DNA from: a virus
IMG/VR virus record: IMGVR_UViG_3300008954_003475
Location: 62,001-126,000 of that record
Strand: one strand, 5' to 3'
Length of the DNA: 64,000 nt
Shown here: positions 1 through 8,899 of the stretch, one piece after another
Numbering within the stretch: position 1 is the first letter of the stretch
Layout: the number at the start of each line of letters is the position of its first letter
The notes under the pieces: generated by a model
Databases searched by the model: none
What the model was told of the DNA's origin: nothing
Seen by the model: the letters and a program-made list of their open reading frames with translations, nothing else
Program-made: the position numbers and the translations under genes

Positions 1-579
1 AGATGCTGAAAGAAAATCATATATAGCATTTGTTGGAGCCCCGGGCCGAGAGGTGACGGATAGCTGTCTGGTGTCTAAAATACTCATATAAGAATAACTT
101 CCATCTTGCGTAAGGTTTTCCTGTTCACTAATCAAGTTTCCCGTTTCACTTACAGCAATCAATGCCTCATCAGCGTTTAAATCTGCCGAAGAAGGCATTC
201 CTAACATTCTGAAAAACGCATTCTCATATGACTCCATTACAGCCTCTGCATCCACAACTTCTTCAAGAGTTTTCTCCTCCCCTGTTACAGTTGGAATTTC
301 CTGAGCCAATTCAAATGGTAAATACGAAGACCTCATTCCGCTAAGTTCAGCAAAAAGTGAAGAAAAATTTTCCGCTACTTCTCCAAACATTTTCGCATAA
401 GCCTCGCCTTGGCCTCCTGGTGGTACAAAATCATTGTTTACACCGAACTGATCTGCCAAAGAGGCTAGGGCGGTTCCGAGGGCGGCGCTTAATTCGTTTG
501 TGGTCATACCAGAAGCGTCTACATTTGATTCTGCTTTTGCTATAAGATCTTGAATACCACCCGAGCTTGCAACTGTCAT
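1..579 (-). CDS. Tail/baseplate-region protein, partial (cut by left edge)
   Basis: An open frame of 193 codons starts with ATG at 579 and runs without a stop to base 1, so the C-terminus lies outside the window. The N-terminus reads MTVASSGGIQDLIAKAESNV and is followed by acidic, alanine- and glutamate-rich predicted helix with no obvious membrane segment. It starts 3 nt after the stop of the 2738-aa gene upstream, so it is almost certainly the next cistron of the tail operon. I do not recognise a family. Position after the baseplate genes suggests a virion or baseplate-associated protein, but that is inference from gene order only. Confidence 0.7.
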   Translation of the reverse strand, partial: MTVASSGGIQDLIAKAESNVDASGMTTNELSAALGTALASLADQFGVNNDFVPPGGQGEAYAKMFGEVAENFSSLFAELSGMRSSYLPFELAQEIPTVTGEEKTLEEVVDAEAVMESYENAFFRMLGMPSSADLNADEALIAVSETGNLISEQENLTQDGSYSYMSILDTRQLSVTSRPGAPTNAIYDFLSAS

Positions 580-582
580 ACT

Positions 583-3500
583 TTAATTCTCCAATTTCGT
601 TCCGAAGGTTTGAGGTCCTGGCTTGGCAGACTTGGCGCTTTCATCTCTATCGTCATCTCCATACTTGCCGGAAGCTCCTCCGCCACCGGAGTCGGACCCG
701 CTCTTAGGTACGAATAAAATAGTAAGTGTTCTATCTACCTTCATTAATTCACCTGGAGCAAAAAGCAACGAATCTGCTTCTGCATCGCCTGTGCTTTCCG
801 CATCTTCTATGCAATCTACATCGGAAGAGGCCGAAGCATCCTCAGACTCTCCTCTTGTATCAATTATGCCTGACTCTGTAACAGCCTGTATGATAACCGA
901 ACAAACGGTCCCTCTCATAACAACCTTGCCCGGAGAATCCGCCGTTACAGCCAATGTATATGTTGATTCGTCCTTATCTACCAAATCTTCTTCTCCGGCG
1001 ATAACCTCGATCCGTCTTGCCGAACCTGTGTCGTCCGTCAAAAAGTCTATTTTGATGCTATCGCTTAAATCAAGAGCTTGAGATATTTCTTCATCATAAC
1101 AATCTCTTGGTATAAGTTCAATAAGAACCTTTGATTCGGCCTCTGCAACGATCATATCTCCAACTCCAGAAGCATATTCCATAGCTCCCGTAATAGACGG
1201 GAAGCCTTCCATTTCATCAAAGTCTAATTCGTCAACAATATCGCTCTTAATCAAGGTTGCAAGATCTTTTTGCTCTGGATTTATATATTCCGTAAGCGGT
1301 GTTTCATCGTCATCTCCAAGCAGCTTAAACGTTGTATTCAATGGGTTAATAACAAACCTGCAAGTATCATCTATAGAATTCTCAACGCATGCCTTAAGAG
1401 CGTCATACTTCGTTATAATGAGCGGCATCGGAACGGGATTGAGGGCCAGCTTAAGCTCCCCTGTATCTTCATCCTCAACGGCTCCGATGGCAAGTTCGTG
1501 TCTTAACTTTGGAATAATCCCAAGAGGCACGCCATCGTCATCTAACTCTTCGCTCTTAAAGTGCTGAAGGAATTCCTGCAAACAATCTAATGTGGGGGTT
1601 ATTGCTATGTCTCCCAAGTCTTCTTCGAAGCCTGGAAGGTCCAAGAGAAGCTCCATCGGCCCCGAGGCACCGCAAGCTGATGCGATATCATCGGCAACCT
1701 GTCTAACGTCAACAATGTAAAGCCTTGGGAAGTCAAACACCTTGATTGAATCAAGAGAATTTCCAAGATCCTTTTGTTCTTTTCTGTGACCGCCGCCAAA
1801 ATCATATGCCCATCCAAGCTCTGGAAATGGCATTTTATGTGCATCTTCCCAAGAGACTTCAAGAGTGTCGTCTGCTACAGTCTCCATAACAAGGAAGGAG
1901 GAGGCTGTGGAGGTGGCTGCATCTCCGCTATTTGTCCAACTTATCTCATACCCTTCCACAAAGCCCTCCCCCGCATCTGTATCAGGCTCTCCAGATATCT
2001 CAAAGGCTGTCCACGCAGCCTCTAAGGCCGCCCCCTGTTTTGTCTTTGGCAAATATTCAGTACCAGATGGTGCCAAACCAGACAAGAAGCTTGCATTGGC
2101 TTGAGCTTTAATAACAAGCTCTCCATCAACGGGGTATTCTGCTACGCCGGAAGCAGTCGCAGCAGCTCCTGGGTCGCCGGATAATATAGTACTTTTTGGA
2201 TCAATATTTCTATAAACCTCTTGATCTTCCTTTCCAAATCTTTTCTTTGGAGCACTTGGATGATTAATCATCTTTGCGTTTATTGATTCAATCTCCCCAC
2301 TCTCAGTCACAATAATTCCACCGCCTGTATCTGTTTCTTCGACAAAATATACATTAAACTCATCATCAACAAGGGCAATCATTGGAATGTTTCCAAAAGT
2401 TTTAGTAACTGTAACTGGATTAAACTCAGCCACCATAGTCTCCTCATTAACACTAGCCTCTTGAAGTTCAATCTCTACAGTTAACGGCTTTGGCTGATAG
2501 CCGTCTCCAGACTTTGTTAAGAAAATACCCGTCTTTCCATCTATTGGGCTAATAAAATCAAAATCACTTCCATCCTCTCCCTCGCCGGAGCTACCGCCAC
2601 AAACATGTAATGAATCATCCGTACTTCTCAAAAACATCGGTGGAGAATCAAGAGTCTGTAACTCGCTTATAGTTTTCTTTCTAAAAAATAATGGGAACAA
2701 TAAGAAGAATGGCCACCACGAAACTATACTTGTTTTGCCCCTATCGTTGAATTGAAACTCCACAATTCTTGGATCTGGACCTGTAAATATTGCAAACTTT
2801 TTAACGCTTCTTGTAAAAGACAAGCCAAATGTTGCATTGAAATCACTGTCATCAAACTTCAAACCTGGATAATCAATATTGGGCATTTCCCCAGAGCCTT
2901 CGGAATCTCCTTCAAAGAACCCTCCTTCTATTACGAGCAAATTATCACCTGTAGCACTGTCTGTAAGGCCAGGCAACTCATTACCCGCATAACCACTGTT
3001 GCTAGATACAACAGCCGTACCTAGTTCATCAGATGAATCTATTAAAATATCACTAGGACATATACCGGCGGGATCATCACACCAGTCATCTCCATCGACA
3101 TCTCCATCGAGCAGATCCGGCGGCGTATTTCCCCAAGTTTTCACATTATCTACCGGCAAAGTTGTATAGGTCTGAGCCAATGGCAGTAGCGCATCGGGCT
3201 CAATTCTTCCTCTTGGAGCAACCTTGCCAAGTATCAATCCGGCAAGCTGCGATGGATCAATACAAGCCTCTTCGTCGTCATCCGCACCAATTTGACAAGG
3301 GAAGGAGAATACAAGCATCAACAGCTCCAAGAATAGCTTTAGAATCGTTATAATTGGCTCTAGAACCGATAGGTCAGCCTCAAGGCTGAACAGGTGCTCA
3401 TTTATGGCCTCCTCCAGCGCTACAATCGCCGGATAGTTCTTCTGCTCAATTGCGTTTACAAGAGCTGTTATGATTTCGTTTATAGCGTTGATGATGCTTA

Positions 3501-6500
3501 AGATCTTCAGAATCACGCAGAGCAGCAACTCCAGAAGGTGCAGTAATAATGCCAAGAACATAGCAGGAACAGAAAGCTGCGGCAATAACAATATAAGATC
3601 AAATAAGCACAAGAATAATCTAATTATTGCAAACACCAATCTTATCGGATGCAGTAAAGCACATATAACATCAATAATGCAGAAGATAACCTTGATTGGA
3701 ATCAAAAGAACTTTAAAGTTTCTAAGCTGAAGCGATAACTCTGCAGTCAAGTGGAAGGAGAGATCACAGAAACTTTGCAAAAACTCTTTTGCGATATTTG
3801 CCTTATCTAGCGTTACAGATGTAAACTTGAGGAAAAACATCTCAAGCTCTTCTTGCAGCTTGCCCGCAGGACCCGTCTTGTTTCTGTTTCCACCAAAAAT
3901 TTGGTCTGGCCATTTATCATCTAGATTTAAAGCAATATCATTGCCCATCTGACGCTTGAGCCTCATTCTATTTTCTTGAGAATTTGTAAGAGAAATGCTC
4001 ATACATTCACTCATTCCAAATACTGCAAAACTGCTCATATCCGGAATTGTGATTATCCAATTCATATAAATTCCGTCTGTAAACGGAGTTCCTTTTTTGG
4101 CCTTTACTCTCTTTCCAGCAACTTCAAATTTAGTATCCTTCTTTGTTCCAATTGTTCTTAAGTAAATATTGTCATCAGAATTGACAATCATTGTTGAAAA
4201 TATTTTTTTACCATATGATTTATATGGAAGCTTTTCATTCGGATCATTAATCCGAGCTTCTACAATTTCTGGAACATTAAACTTAATTGCAGCAACCTGC
4301 TCAAACCTAAAGGATAAAACCAATTTAAACTCATTCTCAAACTTATCTATTCCCGAAGATTGAATTGCCGCATCTTTATCTATAAAGACTTGATTAATAT
4401 TTACCTTTGTAAAATCATTTGGCCTTGGCCCCATTGACGAAGCCCTCTGCTCCACACCTTCTGCTATTTGATTAAGCATTTGGCCAGCACTTGATAATTG
4501 ATCTGAAAGCGTATTTAAAGCAGCAACCCCTGACGCTATTGCGTCAAGAACAGATTGGGCTCCGTCCATAACATCATCTACTGCACCTTGCGCAGTATCA
4601 AGAGCATTTGTAATGTCATCACCTATTGACGAAGAGTCAAGCCCTCCAGCCGCATCTGCTGCTGCACGAGCCTCCTCCAGAGCCTGCTCCTCAGCCTCTG
4701 CCGCGCTTAAGGCCTCATCTCCCAAAGATTCTTGTGCCGCTTCTTCTTTTGCAGCATACTCTGCTGCAGCTGTATCATAGTCTAATTGTAGCTCCTCGAA
4801 GGCGTCACCAGCTTCATCCATGGTTTCCTTGGCAGCATCAAGCTGCGCCTTCATCCCCTCCAGGGTTGCTGCAGCCTCTTCCTTTATCCTTTCATACATT
4901 GCGGCCATTTCAGATAAGCTTAAGGCAACCGTAGTTTGGCCATTCGTATCTATCGCAATAATCTCAACACCAGGCTTCCCCTCTTCATTTACTGGCGAAT
5001 CAGACAAAGACATGCCATATATGTCTCCACCATCTTCGGCTCCAAAAACCATATCTACACTTGGATATATTTTAATTGGATTAGCAAATTCATAATAAGC
5101 ATTTTCATTTGTAGATGGTTTGGTCCCAACCTCTTCGCCGCCCGGTCGCAAGGGATAACTTTCATTGGCAATTAATGGAAGTGGAGTTAAGCCTGCATTG
5201 CCTCCTGGGAAAATTATTGAAGACATACTCTCTTCGCCACTTGAGTCGGTAAACCTGCTAAGAGTTCCGGACAACATTGTTGTTGGTCGATCCTGACCTC
5301 TGGCCAAGACCGTTATATCCCCATCGTCCTTTACGGGGCTGCTGTCTACAACATCATCACTTATTCCACCATACCTTTCGTTAGAAAATGTAACAGTCGT
5401 TCTGTTATATAAAGTTGAATCATATGTTACATTGAAATATCTATCCTTTTTGCTTATGACTACATCTGTCCATCCCTCATCTTTAATGTTTCTTATATTT
5501 CTATAATTTGCGACAAGATATGAATTTTCAGCATACTTTATCCTTCCGGCTCTCGATGGCTTTAGTCTTTTTGACCCAATATATCCTTTATACATTTTGG
5601 ACATTCTGGCCTGCTTTGGACCGGTAAAGACTACAGACAAGCGGTCTAAACCATCTGATGTAATAATTGAAAATGGAGATATTCCAGAGCTATGACCACC
5701 TTGCGTTAGTTCGCTTAAATTATTATTTTTTATTTTTTTATTAAGCGTATTTGAATCACTATTGAGAATATCGAGAGGTATATTAGACTCAATTCTTGGC
5801 TTTCCACCTAAGGCTGATGGCAAAGTTGCAACAAACCCCAAGATATGTGGCGGAGTAATAAAGGGTCTAAGCTCAGATCCTGGCTTACTATCTTTGGCTC
5901 CCAGCGGAATAATCCCATAACTTTGATCAGAACTCGACAAAGCCTGAGGGCCGCCTGGCTCGTTGAGAGGCTCGTTAGTTATAAGAATATATGCTGGATA
6001 TTCCTTTTCTGATCCAACCAATTCAGTAAATCTGCTATAATTTAAAGATGCAGCCGCCGAGCCTGGAAAGTTTAAAATAGCTTTTCTTTTACTTATATAT
6101 TCAAAGTCTGAAGAACCAATTTCGTATCCAAATTTCATAGGAACATGAAAACTAGCTCCATTCGGACTTGCAACGGTAGCCATTTCTATCTCCGAAATAG
6201 TACCCCCGCTTCCCGTCCAGCCTATATCTTCTTCTAAAATATCAAGATTTTTACCACCAGTGTCATTCAAAATTGCTATATAAGCATAAAAGGTTCCTCC
6301 AAAAATTGGCTTTTTGGATTTAATTTTAATTTCTGCATTTTGACCATCCATAAGAAGTGGAATGGAATGAACAGCGTTTGTCTCACTTCTAAACTTTGGA
6401 ACAAAAAATCCATCTCTATCTGGGATTGGCGTAGGCGTAGGCGTAATGTCTGGCAATTCTATTTTGTCAGTACCTGGTGCTGCTACATAAATTTGAAACC

Positions 6501-8799
6501 CAGGAGAAGGATCAGTCGCGCCTTCTTCGGTCTGCGGCTGGGAGCATGTTCCGCTTGAAAGCTGTAAGCATACATAAAGCGTTCCCACATTAGATCCTAA
6601 GATATCAGACACAAGAGCTTCAGAGCGCACAGTTAAACTAGTTGATGATTGATTTGCAAAAATTACCGAATAATCACCAACGCTATCTCCGTCTTGAAAA
6701 GACCCTATTAAATTCTGCATTAATGGATCTGTATAAAAGTTAACCGAAACTACATCTGTCAAACCCTTCCCTGTAAAGGTTAATGCCTTGGTTCCATAAA
6801 AGCTAGCATCTGCGGAGAAAACCAGTTTATCATCAACAAAACCATTTGGCTTTATCTTGGTTAATGTGACTGCCTTTGGATATACTTCTATATTATTTCC
6901 TGGAACTCTTACAATTTGACCTATATCATCAACCACATAAAGAGCATATTCTGTTTTTTCTGACTCAGAATAAATATCCAACCCACTTGCAGCACCACTG
7001 GATGACCCGCTTGATGTATAAGGAATCTCAAGAACCCATTCATCGTCTGGAGCATCTTCGCTCTTTGTTTTTGTAAGCGGAATCCAAATAGGAGGAATCT
7101 GATCTTCAACACTTGTTAAAATATTTGGCCTATTAGAAGCAACAATATCTCTGGCCCCGATGGTTTTAGATTCGAAAAACTTTTCATCGTTTGTTTCGTC
7201 CGCAGGCATTCCATCTCTAAACCCGAGAAGAATATCAGGTCTATTTGCCTCACCCAAAACATCCGAAGTTCTATTCGCGCCCACCTTTGCAAGCGGAACG
7301 GACAGCGGAAATCCAAGATCTTGAAATCTATATCTATTAAATGCATTTATAAAAAAATACTGTTGCTCCAGACTGTCCTTTGCCGACTGAGAATAGGCTG
7401 TTAACATCTCTTTATTAAAAGCGGATACATCACCACTATTTATATAATCTAAAAGAACTTTATATACTGCCTGAAAATCTTCTTTCGATATATCATCAAC
7501 AGACACCACAGGGCTTGCAGAAGAATCTAAATACCCCTTTGTAAGAACCGGCGCTGTAAACATCTCTACAGCCTCCCAAGACTCCCTAAACCCCCTTACT
7601 CTGGGTGGCTTTTTCGGAGTTATAATTGGAGATAAAAAGAACTCATAAGACGCAGAGGCTTTGTCTGAATCTCTATTCGTATCATACAGCCCCTCTCTGC
7701 TAATCGCTATATAACCCTTATCTCCATATTCTGGATATGTTGTATCACCCGCCATTAACTCACAGGCCGGTGGCGCTTGATATTCAAAAGCTTCTGCAGC
7801 ATAATTATTTCCATTAAGAAATTCAAAACAAAATGTTATATACTCTTCCGAAGGCTCTCCTAGGTCGTACATATTTGTTGTGTATCCAGAGCTATCTCTT
7901 CCAGATAGGTCTGGCATTTTAATATATACCGAATCATCGTTGGCCGTATAATATCCTATATCTGATTTAAACAAATCTCCAAGGATATAATCTTCTTCTA
8001 TATGAAATATAGGAAATATATCAAGCAATATTTTGACGATACTATCATCTTCTATATCAATAACACCATCGGTTTCAGCCCCTACCCCGGTCAGGTACTG
8101 TGATAACGTTTCAAATGTCTCGCCGGAAATTCCAACGTAATTCTTTAGCCCAAACTCCTCATCTGCAGCATTAACCAAGATATCCAGCATATCTTTTAAT
8201 ACTTGCATCGGAATAAACTTAAATGTTCCAACCGTTTTTAGTCCAGATAATCTTATATTATCTTCAGCCAAAGGATCTAGCTTCTTCTGCAGGTCCGAAG
8301 CATCTTCTATGCTTTCTGAAATCATCCTTGTAAGCACAATAGATGGAACGTTACCTTCATGCCAACCATCTGTAATAGACGGCATGCTTTCTAATGATTT
8401 ATTTATTTTATTTCTAGCAGTTACAAGGCTGGCTACTCGCGGAAATTCACTCGAAGTATCAACCCCCGGTGTAATAGCGCTTATATGAGCCTTTAATCTT
8501 CCAAGTCTATATTTATTAAGCTTTTTGCTATACGTAGCTTTTGTTGTGTTTATTTTCTTATCGGACTGTAAAGATATCTTTACAATTGATCCTCCAATTA
8601 ATGGAATTTTTTCTTTATCTTTTGCAGCATCAGGAAATAAAATTTCCATATCTTTAATCTTAAGATTAGAACGCCCAGAGGATGCCGTGGACGAATCATT
8701 ATCCTCTGGATTGCAATTTACGTATATTTTTGAAAATTCTTCTTGAAGATTAATATCGCCAACTAATAGCGGAAGAATCTTAGATACATTATCACCCAT
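583..8799 (-). CDS. Giant tail/baseplate-associated protein (2738 aa) with a central hydrophobic block
   Basis: This is the longest gene in the window. The ATG at 8799 is preceded by AAGGG about six bases upstream. The first ~1300 residues are beta-rich and acidic, with a proline/threonine linker (TPTPTPIPD) near residue 790. An Ala/Glu-rich predicted coiled coil covers about 1300-1440. About residues 1674-1833 form a strikingly hydrophobic series of helices (for example VLLIPIKVIFCIIDVICALL and LLLHLLELLLCVILKILSII), which is unusual inside a large virion protein. The C-terminal ~900 residues return to acidic beta-rich sequence. It sits at the distal end of the tail/baseplate operon. A membrane-contacting or membrane-inserted role during DNA delivery is possible, but nothing catalytic is visible and I cannot assign a family. 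The frame itself is certain; the function is not. Confidence 0.9.
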   Translation of the reverse strand: MGDNVSKILPLLVGDINLQEEFSKIYVNCNPEDNDSSTASSGRSNLKIKDMEILFPDAAKDKEKIPLIGGSIVKISLQSDKKINTTKATYSKKLNKYRLGRLKAHISAITPGVDTSSEFPRVASLVTARNKINKSLESMPSITDGWHEGNVPSIVLTRMISESIEDASDLQKKLDPLAEDNIRLSGLKTVGTFKFIPMQVLKDMLDILVNAADEEFGLKNYVGISGETFETLSQYLTGVGAETDGVIDIEDDSIVKILLDIFPIFHIEEDYILGDLFKSDIGYYTANDDSVYIKMPDLSGRDSSGYTTNMYDLGEPSEEYITFCFEFLNGNNYAAEAFEYQAPPACELMAGDTTYPEYGDKGYIAISREGLYDTNRDSDKASASYEFFLSPIITPKKPPRVRGFRESWEAVEMFTAPVLTKGYLDSSASPVVSVDDISKEDFQAVYKVLLDYINSGDVSAFNKEMLTAYSQSAKDSLEQQYFFINAFNRYRFQDLGFPLSVPLAKVGANRTSDVLGEANRPDILLGFRDGMPADETNDEKFFESKTIGARDIVASNRPNILTSVEDQIPPIWIPLTKTKSEDAPDDEWVLEIPYTSSGSSSGAASGLDIYSESEKTEYALYVVDDIGQIVRVPGNNIEVYPKAVTLTKIKPNGFVDDKLVFSADASFYGTKALTFTGKGLTDVVSVNFYTDPLMQNLIGSFQDGDSVGDYSVIFANQSSTSLTVRSEALVSDILGSNVGTLYVCLQLSSGTCSQPQTEEGATDPSPGFQIYVAAPGTDKIELPDITPTPTPIPDRDGFFVPKFRSETNAVHSIPLLMDGQNAEIKIKSKKPIFGGTFYAYIAILNDTGGKNLDILEEDIGWTGSGGTISEIEMATVASPNGASFHVPMKFGYEIGSSDFEYISKRKAILNFPGSAAASLNYSRFTELVGSEKEYPAYILITNEPLNEPGGPQALSSSDQSYGIIPLGAKDSKPGSELRPFITPPHILGFVATLPSALGGKPRIESNIPLDILNSDSNTLNKKIKNNNLSELTQGGHSSGISPFSIITSDGLDRLSVVFTGPKQARMSKMYKGYIGSKRLKPSRAGRIKYAENSYLVANYRNIRNIKDEGWTDVVISKKDRYFNVTYDSTLYNRTTVTFSNERYGGISDDVVDSSPVKDDGDITVLARGQDRPTTMLSGTLSRFTDSSGEESMSSIIFPGGNAGLTPLPLIANESYPLRPGGEEVGTKPSTNENAYYEFANPIKIYPSVDMVFGAEDGGDIYGMSLSDSPVNEEGKPGVEIIAIDTNGQTTVALSLSEMAAMYERIKEEAAATLEGMKAQLDAAKETMDEAGDAFEELQLDYDTAAAEYAAKEEAAQESLGDEALSAAEAEEQALEEARAAADAAGGLDSSSIGDDITNALDTAQGAVDDVMDGAQSVLDAIASGVAALNTLSDQLSSAGQMLNQIAEGVEQRASSMGPRPNDFTKVNINQVFIDKDAAIQSSGIDKFENEFKLVLSFRFEQVAAIKFNVPEIVEARINDPNEKLPYKSYGKKIFSTMIVNSDDNIYLRTIGTKKDTKFEVAGKRVKAKKGTPFTDGIYMNWIITIPDMSSFAVFGMSECMSISLTNSQENRMRLKRQMGNDIALNLDDKWPDQIFGGNRNKTGPAGKLQEELEMFFLKFTSVTLDKANIAKEFLQSFCDLSFHLTAELSLQLRNFKVLLIPIKVIFCIIDVICALLHPIRLVFAIIRLFLCLFDLILLLPQLSVPAMFLALLLHLLELLLCVILKILSIINAINEIITALVNAIEQKNYPAIVALEEAINEHLFSLEADLSVLEPIITILKLFLELLMLVFSFPCQIGADDDEEACIDPSQLAGLILGKVAPRGRIEPDALLPLAQTYTTLPVDNVKTWGNTPPDLLDGDVDGDDWCDDPAGICPSDILIDSSDELGTAVVSSNSGYAGNELPGLTDSATGDNLLVIEGGFFEGDSEGSGEMPNIDYPGLKFDDSDFNATFGLSFTRSVKKFAIFTGPDPRIVEFQFNDRGKTSIVSWWPFFLLFPLFFRKKTISELQTLDSPPMFLRSTDDSLHVCGGSSGEGEDGSDFDFISPIDGKTGIFLTKSGDGYQPKPLTVEIELQEASVNEETMVAEFNPVTVTKTFGNIPMIALVDDEFNVYFVEETDTGGGIIVTESGEIESINAKMINHPSAPKKRFGKEDQEVYRNIDPKSTILSGDPGAAATASGVAEYPVDGELVIKAQANASFLSGLAPSGTEYLPKTKQGAALEAAWTAFEISGEPDTDAGEGFVEGYEISWTNSGDAATSTASSFLVMETVADDTLEVSWEDAHKMPFPELGWAYDFGGGHRKEQKDLGNSLDSIKVFDFPRLYIVDVRQVADDIASACGASGPMELLLDLPGFEEDLGDIAITPTLDCLQEFLQHFKSEELDDDGVPLGIIPKLRHELAIGAVEDEDTGELKLALNPVPMPLIITKYDALKACVENSIDDTCRFVINPLNTTFKLLGDDDETPLTEYINPEQKDLATLIKSDIVDELDFDEMEGFPSITGAMEYASGVGDMIVAEAESKVLIELIPRDCYDEEISQALDLSDSIKIDFLTDDTGSARRIEVIAGEEDLVDKDESTYTLAVTADSPGKVVMRGTVCSVIIQAVTESGIIDTRGESEDASASSDVDCIEDAESTGDAEADSLLFAPGELMKVDRTLTILFVPKSGSDSGGGGASGKYGDDDRDESAKSAKPGPQTFGTKLEN

Positions 8800-8833
8800 A
8801 CTTAACCCTTAAACTAACTTGATTTACAAACTT

Positions 8834-8839
8834 ATTATA
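8834..8839 (-). promoter_or_regulatory. Candidate -10 box upstream of the 2738-aa gene
   Basis: The 100-nt gap between the baseplate spike-like gene and the 2738-aa gene contains TATAAT on the minus strand, 35 nt upstream of the ATG at 8799. No convincing -35 box sits at 17 nt. The rest of the gap is AT-rich with no hairpin. This could be a promoter serving the 2738-aa gene and the gene beyond it, but AT-rich DNA yields such hexamers by chance. Confidence 0.3.
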
Positions 8840-8899
8840 CCAACTTATCTACACAAAGATTAAATAAATTAATTGATTATAAAATAGAAAATATAACAA

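Noticed and set aside
623-1081. Plus-strand frame of 152 codons opposite the 2738-aa gene
   Set aside because: It lies wholly antisense to a certain long gene, is serine/alanine-rich as expected from the reverse frame, and has no ribosome-binding site.
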